64,000 nt of DNA from Epiperipatus broadwayi (Eukaryota > Onychophora > Udeonychophora > Euonychophora > Peripatidae). The position numbers and the translations under genes were made by a program. Of this stretch, positions 12,745 to 24,727 are shown in pieces (within the stretch, counting starts at the first letter, position 1; each line of letters opens with the position of its first letter). Where the stretch lies: assembly GCA_028023455.1 (NCBI GenBank), contig JAQFVV010006231.1, positions 3,493,478 to 3,557,477 of the forward strand, read 5' to 3'. Below the pieces are notes generated by a model, which did not search any database, was not told the origin of the DNA, and saw only the letters and a list, made by a program, of their open reading frames with translations.

Positions 12745-12803
12745 ATCCAAAGCACCTCACTGATGAAGGCCACAAGCCAGAAACTAGTCTGGGGATATTG
12801 GAT
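12745..12803 (+). ncRNA. Type-I hammerhead ribozyme motif (c)
   Basis: Plus strand: stem Ib ATCCAA (12745-12750), internal loop AGCA, stem Ia CCTCA (12755-12759), core CTGATGA (12760-12766), stem II GGCC-ACA-AGCC inside 12767-12779, core GAAA (12780-12783), stem III C-TA-G completing A-C/G-U, cleavage after C12789 in GTC, stem Ia TGGGG (12790-12794), loop ATA, stem Ib TTGGAT (12798-12803). This is the best-preserved copy, with every core base matching the consensus. The internal loop in stem I is where the tertiary contact with loop II would be expected. Confidence 0.82.
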
Positions 12804-12833
12804 GATCCTAAGATCTAGGTGCAGTACTCTCAG

Positions 12834-12884
12834 ATCCAAAGCGCCTCACTGATAAAGGCCACAAGCCAGAAACTAGGCACTGGA
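12834..12884 (+). ncRNA. Decayed hammerhead motif (d)
   Basis: Retains ATCCAA, CCTCA and GAAAC-TA, but the core reads CTGATAA instead of CTGANGA. The GTC cleavage triplet and the 3' strand of stem I are replaced by GGCACTGG. Predicted inactive. Confidence 0.65.
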
Positions 12885-13042
12885 TAGGGATTTTATGTCC
12901 AAGCCTTCTGGCATCCATTGATTACTCTGGTTGGCAGTGAGTGGCATTACTGTATGGAGAGTTTTGCCTGTTTTAATAACAGTAATGTGCTAGTATAAGA
13001 AATAGTGATCATGTGATGTTTAGTGGTTTAAAATCTCATAAT

Positions 13043-14216
13043 AATAAAATTTTACTATTCATTGTTTTTAAGAGTACATTTCAATGGTCACATATTAGTA
13101 TTTACTTAAGTAACATCCATTTCACCTGCATTGTAATAAGACATTTGCTTCGGGTGGCATAGAATGTGTCCTTTCTACTTGCTGTATTACTTCATCTGTA
13201 TGCAATTATTATAAATTAGTTTATTATAAGATTATAGACTTAGATATACTTATGTGTCGGATAAATAGAAAGAAAATTTATAATACTTTAAAGAATGTTT
13301 TGTATGATAATTATTGGTCACCTAAATAATGATATACTCAGTACTATGTATTTGCTTTTCATATTTGATTGAAGCACAACTTTATCAAGAATAAAGTTAT
13401 AAAGATGACATAAAATAGTTTATTTACAATTTAAATAAATATTGTATATGAGAACTTTGGAATATCTAGTATAATTATTTTATATTAAATATAATGTAAA
13501 CCTGAGATTCAGCCAAAATATTGAAACTTGAGGTAGGATTTAAAGTTTTAAGATATCTAAGCTTATAACATAAACCCTGAAAGAAAAAGTTTCAAACCAC
13601 ATAATTGTAAACTAATGAGTATTCTATTAAGATAATTATTATTGTTATTAATTACATTCATTATCTGAGATTTACACTATAAAAAATCCTGAGATCTGAG
13701 AGTTTTGAAGTAAAGTGCTTTGGATTGATTTATTTGTAGTCGGCTTTGTACTGTTTTTCTGTCCTGCATTGGAGAGTTACAATTGTCAAATTTTGAAACC
13801 AATGTGTGGACCTTTGTTTGGTCTGTGTTCTGTGACCATTTGGAGGGTTACAATATATATATATATATTCCAGACACTATCTATATTCATGCTTAGAAAA
13901 TATAGTTCAACATCTTTTCTTTAGATTATAATTCCATATGTATTTGTAACAGAAATGGTATAAACACAAACAGCTTTTACTTACCCAGTATTTTCTTTAT
14001 TAAAAGCAAAAAATAAACAGCAGAATATTATATGCCATTAAAATTGAGATACTATAATAAATTAAGAAAGGCAGCAAAAAATAGCATTTTTATGAATGAT
14101 GATGATCAAATATTATTTGTTCCTAACATCCTCTTAATTAATTCTGTCCACCTTAAGTTAAAGAAATAATATAATTTTCTTCTTCTTCTTCCTTTTCCTA
14201 TGAATTGATTTCTACT
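13043..14216. other. No gene seen
   Basis: AT-rich sequence. The frame 13715..13924 contains two similar short blocks (GAGAGTTACAATTGTC and GGAGGGTTACAATA), a local duplication, but no protein family signature. Confidence 0.5.
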
Positions 14217-14381
14217 TTAACATATACCATTTACAACTTTCTTAAACACTTTATTAATACTCTTTTAGAAATAGGATTATAAAGAACTCTGATAATTGCA
14301 GGACAGTCGAAACTGTTAGTTTTGATATAAATAAAGAGTATTGATAAAGTGTTTAAGAAGGCTGTAAATGGTATATGTTAA
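14217..14381. mobile_element. Foldback MITE flanked by TTAA
   Basis: Arms 14217-14266 and 14332-14381 are inverted copies with only a few mismatches. Both ends read TTAACATATACCATTTACA. A TTAA at each outer edge fits a piggyBac-type target duplication, though the duplicated tetramer could equally be part of the terminal repeat. The total length of 165 bp has no coding capacity. Confidence 0.7.
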
Positions 14382-14734
14382 AGAAATAAACACACATCAC
14401 ATTAAACTATTTAATTAGATTTCAAACAAATTTAATGTAGTCTCATTTTAGTTCATAATTTTTATAGACAAAATATAAACTGGCTATGGAAATAAAAACT
14501 CATCACATCAGATTAATTCTTAAATTATTACAAGAATGATATCTACACTATTTTTTTTTTAAAAAAAAAACGTTGGAAATAATGGCAGCAGAAAATTTTT
14601 AAAATTATATTGAAATAAAATACTTTAAATAAAATACTTTATGTTGCCCTTCTTCAGAAAAAAATATAGATATGTATTAATCTCTCTCACTTTACATTAG
14701 CAGCCAAAGTTACAATCATAAGTGATCATTTTAC
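14382..14734. other. No gene seen
   Basis: AT-rich spacer with homopolymer T and A runs near 14551-14570, immediately downstream of the 3' end of the minus-strand LINE. Confidence 0.5.
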
Positions 14735-15419
14735 AGAGAAAAAAAATTTTTTTTAATGAGATGGCTTCTCATTTTTCAGAGTCAGGAATCTCTCAGCCAC
14801 TATGTCCAGAGAAACTTTTCCCTTTCCATTGCCCGCCCTAAATTTTCCCCATATTCTTCTCTAACCCGCTCTATTCCATTTTCACAACATAATCTTTGTC
14901 AACTGTATAGCCTTTATATCTCAATCCCCCTTTATCTTTTCCCAAATCCAACATAAAAACCAATAACCTACTTTCTGTATAATCACTTTGTTTATATTTA
15001 TTCTCCCACAACTTTCATTATTTGTACCCTTTCTGCTTGCAGGCATTTACATTCAATTAACAAATGCCTAATATTTTCTACACCTTTCGTAACTTGCAGA
15101 CTAAATCACCCATATTTTTCCATTTATGCATATATTCCCTTGTTGCTAAAGATCCTGTTCGAGCCTTAAACAGTAAAGTACTTTACTTGCTATTATCATG
15201 AATTAAGATTCTGAATACTTCTACATATATTTAAACTCCTTTTATTCTCCATACTAGTTTCTCCATCTTTCTAACTCTCTATTTTTATTAATGCACCATC
15301 TATTCTTCTATTCAATTCCTTGCCACTATAACACTCAACAATTCTCCTAATATAATCATCCCACCTTTTATAAAAGTATACTGATATTAATTGTTTATCC
15401 AAATCTTCTGCATACTATA

Positions 15420-16500
15420 CTGTCTTTCTCACCCATCTTGTTATCTGTCCTTTACTCATAACCCAATTAAATACTATTTTGGCTATTCTCTTATTATCCA
15501 TAAATTGCAATTACCAAACATTTTCATTATATTTTTTCCATCTCTCATATAAAAATTTGACCATCCTATTTCTCTTTGAATTGCCTCTTTTGTAGTTCAC
15601 ACAACTGCATCCAATGCATGTTTTCCTACTTCTCTTTGAACTTTTTCTATAATCTAACACCCTTTACTAACACACAACACATCATTACCATAAGTTAACC
15701 CTGCTATTGCCATTCCCTTCCATACAATTCTAGCTACATTACATTTATTATATGAAAACAACAACCAGTCCCTTTCTTTTCTTTGCTTTATTTATCAATT
15801 TCTTCTCCCATTCATCTAAGCAATTTCTCTGATTACTTAAAATGATTCTCAAATAGTTATCCTTATTCATCACATTTAACTTTATACCCTCAATAAAAAT
15901 TCTTTCTCTTCTCTTTCCCCCATATTTATCATCATTACTTTTTGAGTTTTATTCACTAAATTTAATCCCCACTTCTTTAATCACCTTGCACATATCTTCA
16001 GCAAAACTTCCATAATATTTTCCCTACTTTCTGTGCACAAGAAGATATCATCTGCAAATAAAAGACCAGATAATGTACTTATTCCCTAGACACCTATTAA
16101 TGTTATCTCTATCCCTCTTTCTAATATTTCCATTACTCTCTCTATTTCTTTTAAAAAATAAATCAAAATAGGTGACATAGGGCATCCTTGCCTTAGTCCC
16201 ACCACATTTTTAAAGTGATTCTATATTTCCTGATTGATACATATAGTAATTATTTTCATACAATCTCTTAATAAGATTCATTAAAGCTCCATTCATTCCC
16301 AAATTTACTAAACTTACCCATAATCTATTTCTATTTACTCTATCATATACCTTCTCTATATCTATAAAGACCACATGTAACTGTCTACCTGTATCCCTAT
16401 TCATATCTATAAGATATGTGACTACAAATAAACTTTCTCCTATATGCCTATTCAATTGAAAAAACCCTGGCATTTCTCCCACTATATTATTTGCTTCCAT
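15420..16500 (-). pseudogene. LINE ORF2 reverse transcriptase and C-terminal region
   Basis: The open piece 16210..16500 holds motif A, HVVFIDIEKVYDRVNRNRLW (family F.D..KAYD). After a frame change near 16210 come GLRQGCPMSP (motif B) and LLFADDIFLC near 16050 (motif C, FADD), so the catalytic Asp residues are still readable. Further downstream on the minus strand are GIKLNVMNKDNYLRIIL and AIQREIGWSNFYMRD, typical thumb and C-terminal spacing. Stops and frameshifts are frequent. Confidence 0.82.
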
Positions 16501-17425
16501 CTATTTTGTGACTCTTCCAGCCACAATATATGCAAAAACTTTATAACACTGACGATATAGATATCAGTCAAATATTGTTTAACTTTCTGTGAACCTTACC
16601 CTTTCTTTTCAATAGTAGCCTTTACTCTTGTATTATTCCAGCTATCTGGAAATTGTGTCTTCTGTGCCATCTTATTAAACATGATACTAGATTTAATTTT
16701 GCCCTATTTTCTAAATTCATGATCATCTCTGCTACCCATCATCTAAACCTCTTGTCTTTCCACTTTTCAATTTCCTCTCTGCCTCATTCAATTTATTTTC
16801 TGTAAACCTAATATTTCATTACTCTATGCTTTCATATTTGTTATCACTCTGTCCATCATATCTAACATCTTTTCTATATTCTTTACATACTTATTTAAGA
16901 TTGTCTCTAATTCTGCTCTAGAGCCACACTCTATTCCTTCATCTATTAATACTATTTCTCCCCCTCCCCTATATTCCTTCTTTTAATATATTTCCAAATT
17001 TTTTTACTCCAATCTCTTCCACTTTTATTAATATCCTCCAACAATTTGCTATTTGATTTCATTCTCTATAATTTTCTATTTTAGCCAACTTCTTTTTTAA
17101 AAAAATACTTTTCCCATTTAACTTTAATATATTTTTCCCTTTCTTTACTTTAAATAGCATACTTATATTCGCTGTATGCATTTCCCCTCTCTTTTACACT
17201 TTTATTAACTCTCACTTTTCTATTATTTTTATTCTTCTGAATATTCTCACCTAAAACCCTATTTGCCACTTTTTCTACCTCACCACACCAGTCCTTATAT
17301 TCATACCCAACAGACTCTTCCATGATTTCTTCTACTTTTATTCTATATTCTTGTAACTTATTTTTATCATTCATTCTCCATCCACATCTTTCACTATCCT
17401 TTCTACTTTTATTACTATTTTCACA

Positions 17426-17836
17426 TCACATTACTATTTCTATTATAAAGAAATTATGATCACTATTACATATGCTATTTTCATTATCAAATGCTTTAAT
17501 TTTCCATACGTTATTCATTCCCTCTTTCTCTACTAATATGTAATCTATTGTGTAAAATATATTATTTCTAGACCATGTGTATTGTCTCTCATAAATATTT
17601 GATAAATTTCCAATGCTCAAATTCACTCTCTGACAAAAATTGTTCAAAAGCTATCCATTCTTGTTATCTATGCCATCAATTTCTTCAATATGCCCATTCA
17701 CATCTCCTAAACCATTATTTTCTTCCTCCTTTTTTTTGAAATTCTGTATATCCTTAACTAGGCATTCATATATGCTACTGATCCACTTCATTATAATTTG
17801 ACTACCTCCAGTGGCTATAAACACTATAGCCACCAT
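17426..17836 (-). pseudogene. LINE ORF2 apurinic-type endonuclease domain
   Basis: Two open pieces separated by one stop (17651..17836 and 17426..17647). Motifs in order: GDVNGHIEEIDGIDNKNG (family GDFN..H), YTWSRNNIFYTIDYILV (family YTW......IDYI) and SDHNFFIIEI (family SDH). These are the metal-binding and catalytic landmarks of the exonuclease/endonuclease/phosphatase fold that nicks target DNA. Asn replaces Phe/Tyr at no catalytic position I can see, but the stop and upstream frame breaks inactivate it. Confidence 0.82.
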
Positions 17837-18566
17837 TCATTCTTCCTAACTTTATCTCAAACCACAAATGTTCTTGACACTTACCAGTATTTAAATATTT
17901 TTTTTGACATAACTTCTACACCATCACTCCTTTTTTCTTTTTCTTTTATATTTATATCCTACCATATAATGTCTTCCAATATAGGTTCTTCTTATTCTCT
18001 TAGATGTGTTTCCACTATTGTTAATATCTCAAGCACTTAATTTTTTAACTGCTTTGTTTAATTCCAGTCACTTTTCTGGTCTCCTACCACCTTGCACATT
18101 CAAATATCCAATTTTAACAATTTCTTCTTCCCTAACTATTCTTTTGTAAATTTTTTTCATTCTTTTTTCTCCATTATATTTGTAAGTAACTTGCTTACCA
18201 TTAATTTTACAGACCCATCATTCCCTCTCCACATCTACCTTTATATCCAAATTAACTATTCTTTGTTTATTTCTTGCACCCTGTCCATTCTTCTTCTTTT
18301 TGATAATATTGCAATTTAAATCCTTATATAACTCCTTCTTTCTAAAAAAAAAAAGTCTCCACATCCACAAACATATCATTTCTCTCATAATTTTTTCGAT
18401 CTCTTATTTATAGAGCATATACCTACTGTTGAATCTTGATAATAATCCAACTAATCCTACTCTTCCTTTAATCTTATTTAAATTATTAGTCAATTCTATG
18501 TACTCATCCATTACTCTCTGCTATGTTCCTGACAAATTATTTGTCCTTACCATAACATACGTATCT

Positions 18567-19219
18567 CTACTCTCGTTTCTTTATCTTATCTGTAGCATCC
18601 CTAATTCTAGTTCCAGGCAACCATATTCTTACATATCTGTTTCTATTTTTCCTTGCAATTATATCTCTACATTCTCCAATTAGTGAATCTCCTATCAATA
18701 CTGTCTCATAGTTTACTTTCCCTATTTCAGCCGTAACATTCTCTTCCACTTTGTGGACTTCCTTATCTACTTTATCCTTATTGTTTCTATTCATTAATTC
18801 CTTAATCTGCTCACACTTCATCTCTAATGATTTTAATTTTGCTTCTACATCCTTTATTTCTTCATCTATTTTACTTATTCTTTGGCTAACCATCTCCACT
18901 GCACTACTTATTTTGTCATCCATACCTCTTGTCCACTAAAAACACAATCTATTCTATCTTCTTCAACTACATTTTTCTCAATTTCTCCTGACTTTCTCTT
19001 TAATCTATCTATAGTAAGAAACCATTTTTTCACCTCTTTTATCACATTTACACACAGTCTACATAACCATACACCTGTTACATCTTTCCTAGTCTTATTT
19101 AAGCATTTCAAATGATAAACCATATCACATAAAGTACACTCTACCACAACATGCCTAATTTCTTTGTGATCATTATATATACATTGTGGGATACAACTGC
19201 AATCCATATTCATTTCCAA
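18567..19219 (-). pseudogene. LINE ORF1: PHD finger, coiled coil, esterase-like domain
   Basis: Two overlapping open pieces (18908..19219, then 18567..18923 in another frame) form one ORF1. The first has a PHD-type Cys/His pattern: C-x-C...C near the start, then VECTLCDMVYHLKC and VWLCRLC (C4-H-C3). The second starts with a lysine/glutamate-rich coiled coil (KIDEEIKDVEAKLKSLEMKC). It then has ETVLIGDSLIGECRDII, a GDSL-like block as in the esterase domain of some CR1/L2 ORF1 proteins, and WLPGTRIRDATDKI. In such elements ORF1 is an RNA-binding or accessory protein. The start was chosen at the first Met before the PHD finger. A frameshift between the pieces marks decay. Confidence 0.8.
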
Positions 19220-19260
19220 GCCCTCTACTCTATATTTAACTTTATGCTTTCTCTACTACT

Positions 19261-20640
19261 CTTCAAACTCCTTTATACAAAAGAAGAAAAACTTTTTCTA
19301 TCTTTCAATGGTGATCAATAAACACAAATTTCCTAACATTATACCTCAAAATGTGTCTTTAAAAAATTCTTTAGTAGAAAACCTAAAAAACCAACTAATT
19401 TTATGTACAACTTAGTTCTAAAGAAACACCCACACACAAATTTATTTTTTCCTTTTATATTTAAAATAGCGTAATGAAACATTTTCAAAACATCATCAAT
19501 ATTATTCCTGATCTTTCCAAATCCAATTAAATCTATTTCTCTTCACCCCAATTTTCTTTTCACTGCCATCCTGCAAGCAAAAAATTTTGTGGCAATAAAA
19601 TTTTCCAGATGATATTAAAAAATATATATAAATTTTAACTATCTTGTGGAACAAATCAGCCATGTCAGCACAGTTTATTCGCTAATTTGAACAATTTCAC
19701 CTACTGGCATAAGTTTTGCTACTTCAGTCATTTTAAAATTATCCAGTAGTTTTTTTTATTATGATTATACTTTACTACAGAAAAATAGTTTTCCACTTTT
19801 CATATCAAAAATTAAAGAATATTTTTTTAGGTGGAAAATGAAGGGTAGTCTACAAAACATTTGTATTCATTCCTCATGTCAGATGTTCTTAACTCTACTG
19901 TACTTAGCCATGAGTTAAGTTTATGATTGGATGAAATCTTTATCCTCTGGCATGCTTAATAAGGCATAATTTTAGCATTGTAATATCTTAATATACCTTT
20001 GCAAAATGACAAATGTATATTTTTTTATTTGAAAGAATTGCCTCTCATAGAGCAATATAGTGTATAGGCCATTAATGTCAGTCATATGGTAATATCCATT
20101 TTATTTTATTATTTCATCAAATATATATATATAAGTGACAACTATTGCTAGTAAGAGTGGAAACAGATTGACTAATATCCTAAAAATTAAATTTAAACAT
20201 CTGAAAAATATATATATTTCAATTATTTAATGATTCAAAATTTAATTGCACTCACACAAAATAAACTTAAACATTTTTTTATTTTAAATATTGTACTTAT
20301 ATATTTTATAAATATTGTATTTATATATTTTAATTTGCTACATCTTGATTATATTTACCAGTCATCCTGTTATTGTTGAAATATATGGAAAGAAATTAAA
20401 ATATAAAACAAGCATACTATGCAAAGTAATCAGAGTTTACATTTGATTAACAAATGCTCTGAATGCTTTATTCCAGAGATGATTAGCAGAATTAAAAAAA
20501 CAAAACTAAAGCATCCCATGAGTCTATCACTTGGTGTTCAAATTTGACATATCTTCTCAAAAAACTAATATATTATAATAAATAATATGTTTTAAATAAG
20601 AAAAAATAAAGAACATAATAATTAAAAAAAAACCTGAAAT
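19261..20640. other. No gene seen
   Basis: AT-rich sequence past the 5' end of the LINE. It includes (TA)n near 20120-20133. Nothing coding was recognised. Confidence 0.5.
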
Positions 20641-20661
20641 ATTTAGAGAAGAAAACAAATA

Positions 20662-21618
20662 TAGAGAATTTGAATTCAGACTTTCAAGCACCCTTCAACT
20701 ATCCACACTATCTCATACCACTGATACACATGGCCACACAGGTGTAGAAAAGATAAATAATCACCAATATATGTATTTCGTTCTGAACAAGCACTTATCA
20801 GTTGGTCCAGATTATCATCTCCCAGTTTATATTAAAATAGAAAATCTTTATCCTTTAATTGACAGACTTCAATCTACTGCAACCTTCAACTCTTCAGCCA
20901 TCAATACTATTGAAAATCTGATGACTGATGCCAATATTATTGCCATGTCTATGTTGACCTCAAGTCACTCTAACCCCTTGTGTATATGACCATTTCCATT
21001 TAAATACATAGAAGAGAGATGAGCATGATGCAGGCTTAATATGTAAATATTTGAAATACAGGTATTCTTCATATACCTGGAACTTAATTGTAAATACAGG
21101 GATTTGAACTCAGACTTAAGCTCCTGATATATAAAGAATGCATACATTTCAAATATTTAAACCATAAGCCTGCATCCCATTCATCCCTCTTCTATGTATT
21201 TAAATAGATATGGTTCTATACATGAGGGGTCTGGGTGACTTACAGGTCAACATGGGTATGGCAATAATATTGGCATCAGCATGGGATTTGGACTTTCCAT
21301 CATCAGATTTTCAATGGTATGGATGGCTGAAGAGTTGGAGGTTGCAGAAGATTAAAGTCTATCCATTTGCTATCTTAATAAAAGCTGGGCGCTGATTATA
21401 TACCTGTGTGGGAGATGATAATCTGGACCAATTGATGAGTGCTGGTTCAGCACAAAATACTATTTTGGTAATTATTTATCTTTTCTACATATGTATGGTC
21501 ATGTGTATCAATGGTATAAGATAGTGTGGATAGTTAAAGGGTGTTTGAAAGTCTGAGTTCAAATCCCCTCTATTTACAATTAAGTTCCAGGTATGTGAAG
21601 AATGTCGGTATTTCAAAT
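20662..21618. mobile_element. Inverted SINE-like composite with about 20-bp target duplication
   Basis: Flanked by ATTTAGAGAAGAAAACAAAT (20641-20660) and ATTTAGAAGAAAACAAAATA (21619-21638), the same sequence with one small indel. Inside, 20664-21060 and 21140-21618 are inverted relatives of each other for several hundred bases. A tRNA-like block with a pol III B-box-like GAGTTCAAATCCC occurs on the plus strand at 21554-21566 and in reverse at about 21097-21110 and 20670-20683 (degraded). Each is followed in element direction by TTTACAATTAAGTTCCAGGT or a relic of it. A duplication of about 20 bp is typical of LINE-machinery insertions. The internal inversion could reflect twin priming or a SINE inserted beside another. 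Confidence 0.6.
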
Positions 21619-21638
21619 ATTTAGAAGAAAACAAAATA

Positions 21639-23749
21639 AACAGTACCTACTAAAGAAAATTTATTTACAAGGAAAATTTTTTTTAAAATATAAAATGCAT
21701 GCACGAAACCATGTTAAAAATTGAACGGAGTTGATAATATCATTTATATTTATAAGATGTGCAGTACAACATATGGATTTACTATTGATTTTGAATGTAC
21801 AAGCATGTAGGTAATGATCTTACGGCTTTTATTTTTATTACGTTAATTCACAATTCATGTATAAATATTAGTGTATAATATTTGTAGATAGCAAGGGATT
21901 TGGGAGAGGGGGGTAAATTTCTGATACAATTTTTTCAAAGAAGTCGCTCATTCATTTCTTACAATATAAAGTACACATTATTTTACTGAAATGAAGTATT
22001 ATAATATGCTGAATCAATTATAGATTTTCATTCATTATTAGTGTTTCAATTTTAATTTCAATTTTGTACTTACAAATATTATAGATTCTTTAAAATACAT
22101 ATATATTTCACATGATTGGGGAAAATTTTAAAAATCTTCAAAAAAAAAAAATGAAAAGAATTTGAAAGGTGAGAAGTTTCATGGAAATTTGGAATAAATG
22201 GGGCAAAAATACATGGACAGTAGTAAAACAATAAAAAAAAAAAAAATGCTTTCAAAATAGTCATGAAATTATAGATACGATTTTGTAAGTTAAAGTAAGC
22301 TAACAAAAGTTTAGTGTACTAAACCATGAACAAAAAAAAACAACAACAACAAATAACTGTAACATATAAATATTTCCAATTAATAAAATATGTTACTAAA
22401 AAAAAAAAAATTGCTTTTATTTATGGTTAATATGGTATGATTTTTCTTATGATAAATTTTGATGCGCATCAACTGATTTCCATAGTATGCATATACATAC
22501 ATCTAGGATGTTCACACATACTTTCCTATAATTAATAACATACAATGCACTAATTATAAAAAAAAATAGTATAACCAAGTGATCCCATATTTATAATTAT
22601 ACAAATAGACATACCCATCATCAATTTATGTGTGTTTTTATATTTTAATCTATATATTTTTTCAATAACTACTATTTAATGCATAAGTAATTAAAACAGT
22701 CAGAATAGATTCATATAAAGTATTTAGGTCATAAGCAAAAAGAAAGTACTTGATATATATATAAAAATTTTATTAGCATAAAAGGTAATTGGATTTTTTT
22801 TTTTAAAAAAAAAAGATTTTTTTCTTCATAGTAATTATGGACACGTGTCTAAGACTGGATGGATTCCGAGTCTTTTAAATTGGGTGATGAAAATTTTATG
22901 AACAAAACAATTTTGAGATAATGAGGCATTATTGGGGAAACTTTATTTCTGATATAATATAATGAACTTAAATATTTACATTTAAAATGCCTTTATATTA
23001 AAACAATTTACATAATAAATATTAAAATTAAACAGCTATAAAACAATGGTGATGCAAGATCTAAGATACTAAACAACTCACAGTATGATCCTATTTACTT
23101 CTAATGAATCTAAATCAAAATATTTTTTGTAAACATATTTTTATAGCATAATAACCATAAAACTATTCAGGAATTGTGCAATTTATGACCTAGTAATACT
23201 TCCTATCTGAATATAGGTCAAACAGTCAGAAACCGGTTGTCAGACTCTGCAGTCATTGATTACATTGTCATTAGATATAAATAACCTTGACTTGCTTACT
23301 AACCTTAAAAACAATTACGTATATTTACTAATAACATATAACAATGTGATGTGCTTGTTCCATACATATTTACAATTTCTTTAATAGATATGTGTATACC
23401 CAAACATAAATATGTATTGTATGCAGAATCAGATTAAAGTCTTTTGAGACTCTTAGACACTGAAGATTTTAGGAGCTCTACTCTATTACAGTTTTTGATT
23501 ATTCTTTTTAACCCATTTTTACATTTTACAAATAATAAATATTAATTTATGAGGACATCTTACTTATTATAAATACATACTGAGAACATTCAAAGTTACA
23601 TAAATAATCATATTGTGAATTCTGATATAATCTATATAAGAAGTTAGAGTACATTTTATCATGATGAGCAGAAATTAATAATATATTATAAAATTGATTG
23701 ATTTATTTTTGAAAAATTCATTTTCAATATAAATAAGATTTAAAGCAAG
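21639..23749. other. No gene seen
   Basis: AT-rich sequence with homopolymer runs near 22139-22151, 22233-22246 and 22795-22814. No frame or element was recognised. Confidence 0.5.
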
Positions 23750-24631
23750 TTTGGGTCATATTTGTTTAATTTTGATTTTTTAACAATTTTTAAAATGATC
23801 TCTTTCTTTCACATACTCTACATAAGCATTTGTCATATTTGGATATTTCTTCATTAAAATATCTTCAGCAATTTGAAAAATAGTGATGATTCTAAGTTTA
23901 TTTTCATCAAATAAATTTTTATATGTTCATGAAATTGAATTATTTTATTTTGTAGCTTGTCCTCAAGATCATTTGTGTATCTAATTTAGATGTTTTGTGC
24001 TGCAAATCTCTACTTTGATAAATATGAAATTTTAGATACAAAAATAAATGAAAAATTTAATTGAATTTATTGGGATCAAGTCAATATTTCTCTATTTCTG
24101 TTTTTAAGGTATTGTAAACAACTAAATATATTTCTCTTAAAGCTGTCTTTTGGAATCAAAGATTTTCTTTCAGTACAAGAATTCTTACAAATAGCTTCAT
24201 TTTTATTTGATATTTTTATTGTTCTTTGTAATCAATTCCAAATCCAAATTTAACTTTTATTTGTTGTTTTCCATTAATTTCCTTGCTTCATCTTCATAAT
24301 AATTAATATTATTTTGAATTGTCTTCAAATATTTAATTAAACATTTCATATATTAATTTATTGCTTAATTTAAAATAATTCCTTTTTTAAAAAAATATCA
24401 AATTAATGCTGCTTATTTGTTTCAAATATCAGGCATAATATGCACATTTCAAATTCATACAATTCTAATAAAAAAAATTGTGCAGTTTCATTTCTTATGT
24501 ATCAATTTTGTTTAGAATCTACAAGAATAGTTTTCAAATTATAATATAATTTATTTTTAAAAATGTCACTGCCTCATATTTAGCAGATTATCTTGTGTCT
24601 GAAATAGATTTCAACATTATTGGTCATCATC

Positions 24632-24727
24632 ATTTATCCTTCTGTATTTCAGAAATGAACATTTGTCCAATTCAGAATTATTTATCCTTCTGTATTTCAG
24701 AAATGAACATTTGTCCAATTCAGAATT
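24632..24727. repeat. Tandem duplication, two 48-bp units
   Basis: ATTTATCCTTCTGTATTTCA begins both units (24632 and 24680) and the units are identical over their full length. Lies in the decayed hAT region. Confidence 0.9.

Larger units (their letters stand above)
12450..13029. mobile_element. Hammerhead-bearing retrozyme-like element, copy 1 (head-to-head)
   Basis: The left end is TAAAACAGGCAAAACTCTCC and the right end is GATCATGTGATGTTTAGTGG followed by TTT. The same two ends bound 49798..50105 and, in diverged form, 54514..56369. Flanks share an imperfect direct repeat AAAATCTC-A-AAT (12436-12449 and 13030-13042). Inside are two minus-strand hammerhead motifs, then an inversion centre near 12717 (GATCTTAGGATCCTAAGATC), then two plus-strand motifs, the last decayed. 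The inverted outer parts (12451-12476 and 12950-12975) begin AAACAGGCAAAACTCTCCAT. There is no open reading frame. Non-autonomous, Penelope-associated or retrozyme-type mobility is inferred from the ribozymes and the long target duplications. Confidence 0.75.
14735..19260 (-). mobile_element. Near full-length decayed non-LTR retrotransposon (PHD/esterase ORF1)
   Basis: Reads on the minus strand from about 19219 (ORF1 start) to a 3' end near 14745. The order is ORF1 with PHD finger, coiled coil and esterase-like motif, then AP-type endonuclease, reverse transcriptase and a C-terminal region. The 3' end shares ATCTCTCAGC and its neighbours with three shorter copies at 43072..44330. The coding strand is unusually pyrimidine-poor, so the plus strand looks C/T-rich throughout, unlike the flanks. 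Many stops and frame changes show that it is dead. The ORF1 architecture is known from CR1/L2-group LINEs. Clade assignment would need a tree of the RT. Confidence 0.85.

Noticed and set aside
20935-20960. CTGATGA near 20920 as another hammerhead core
   Set aside because: No GAAA, no stem III and no cleavage triplet follow at the right distance, and no flanking stem I pairing was seen.
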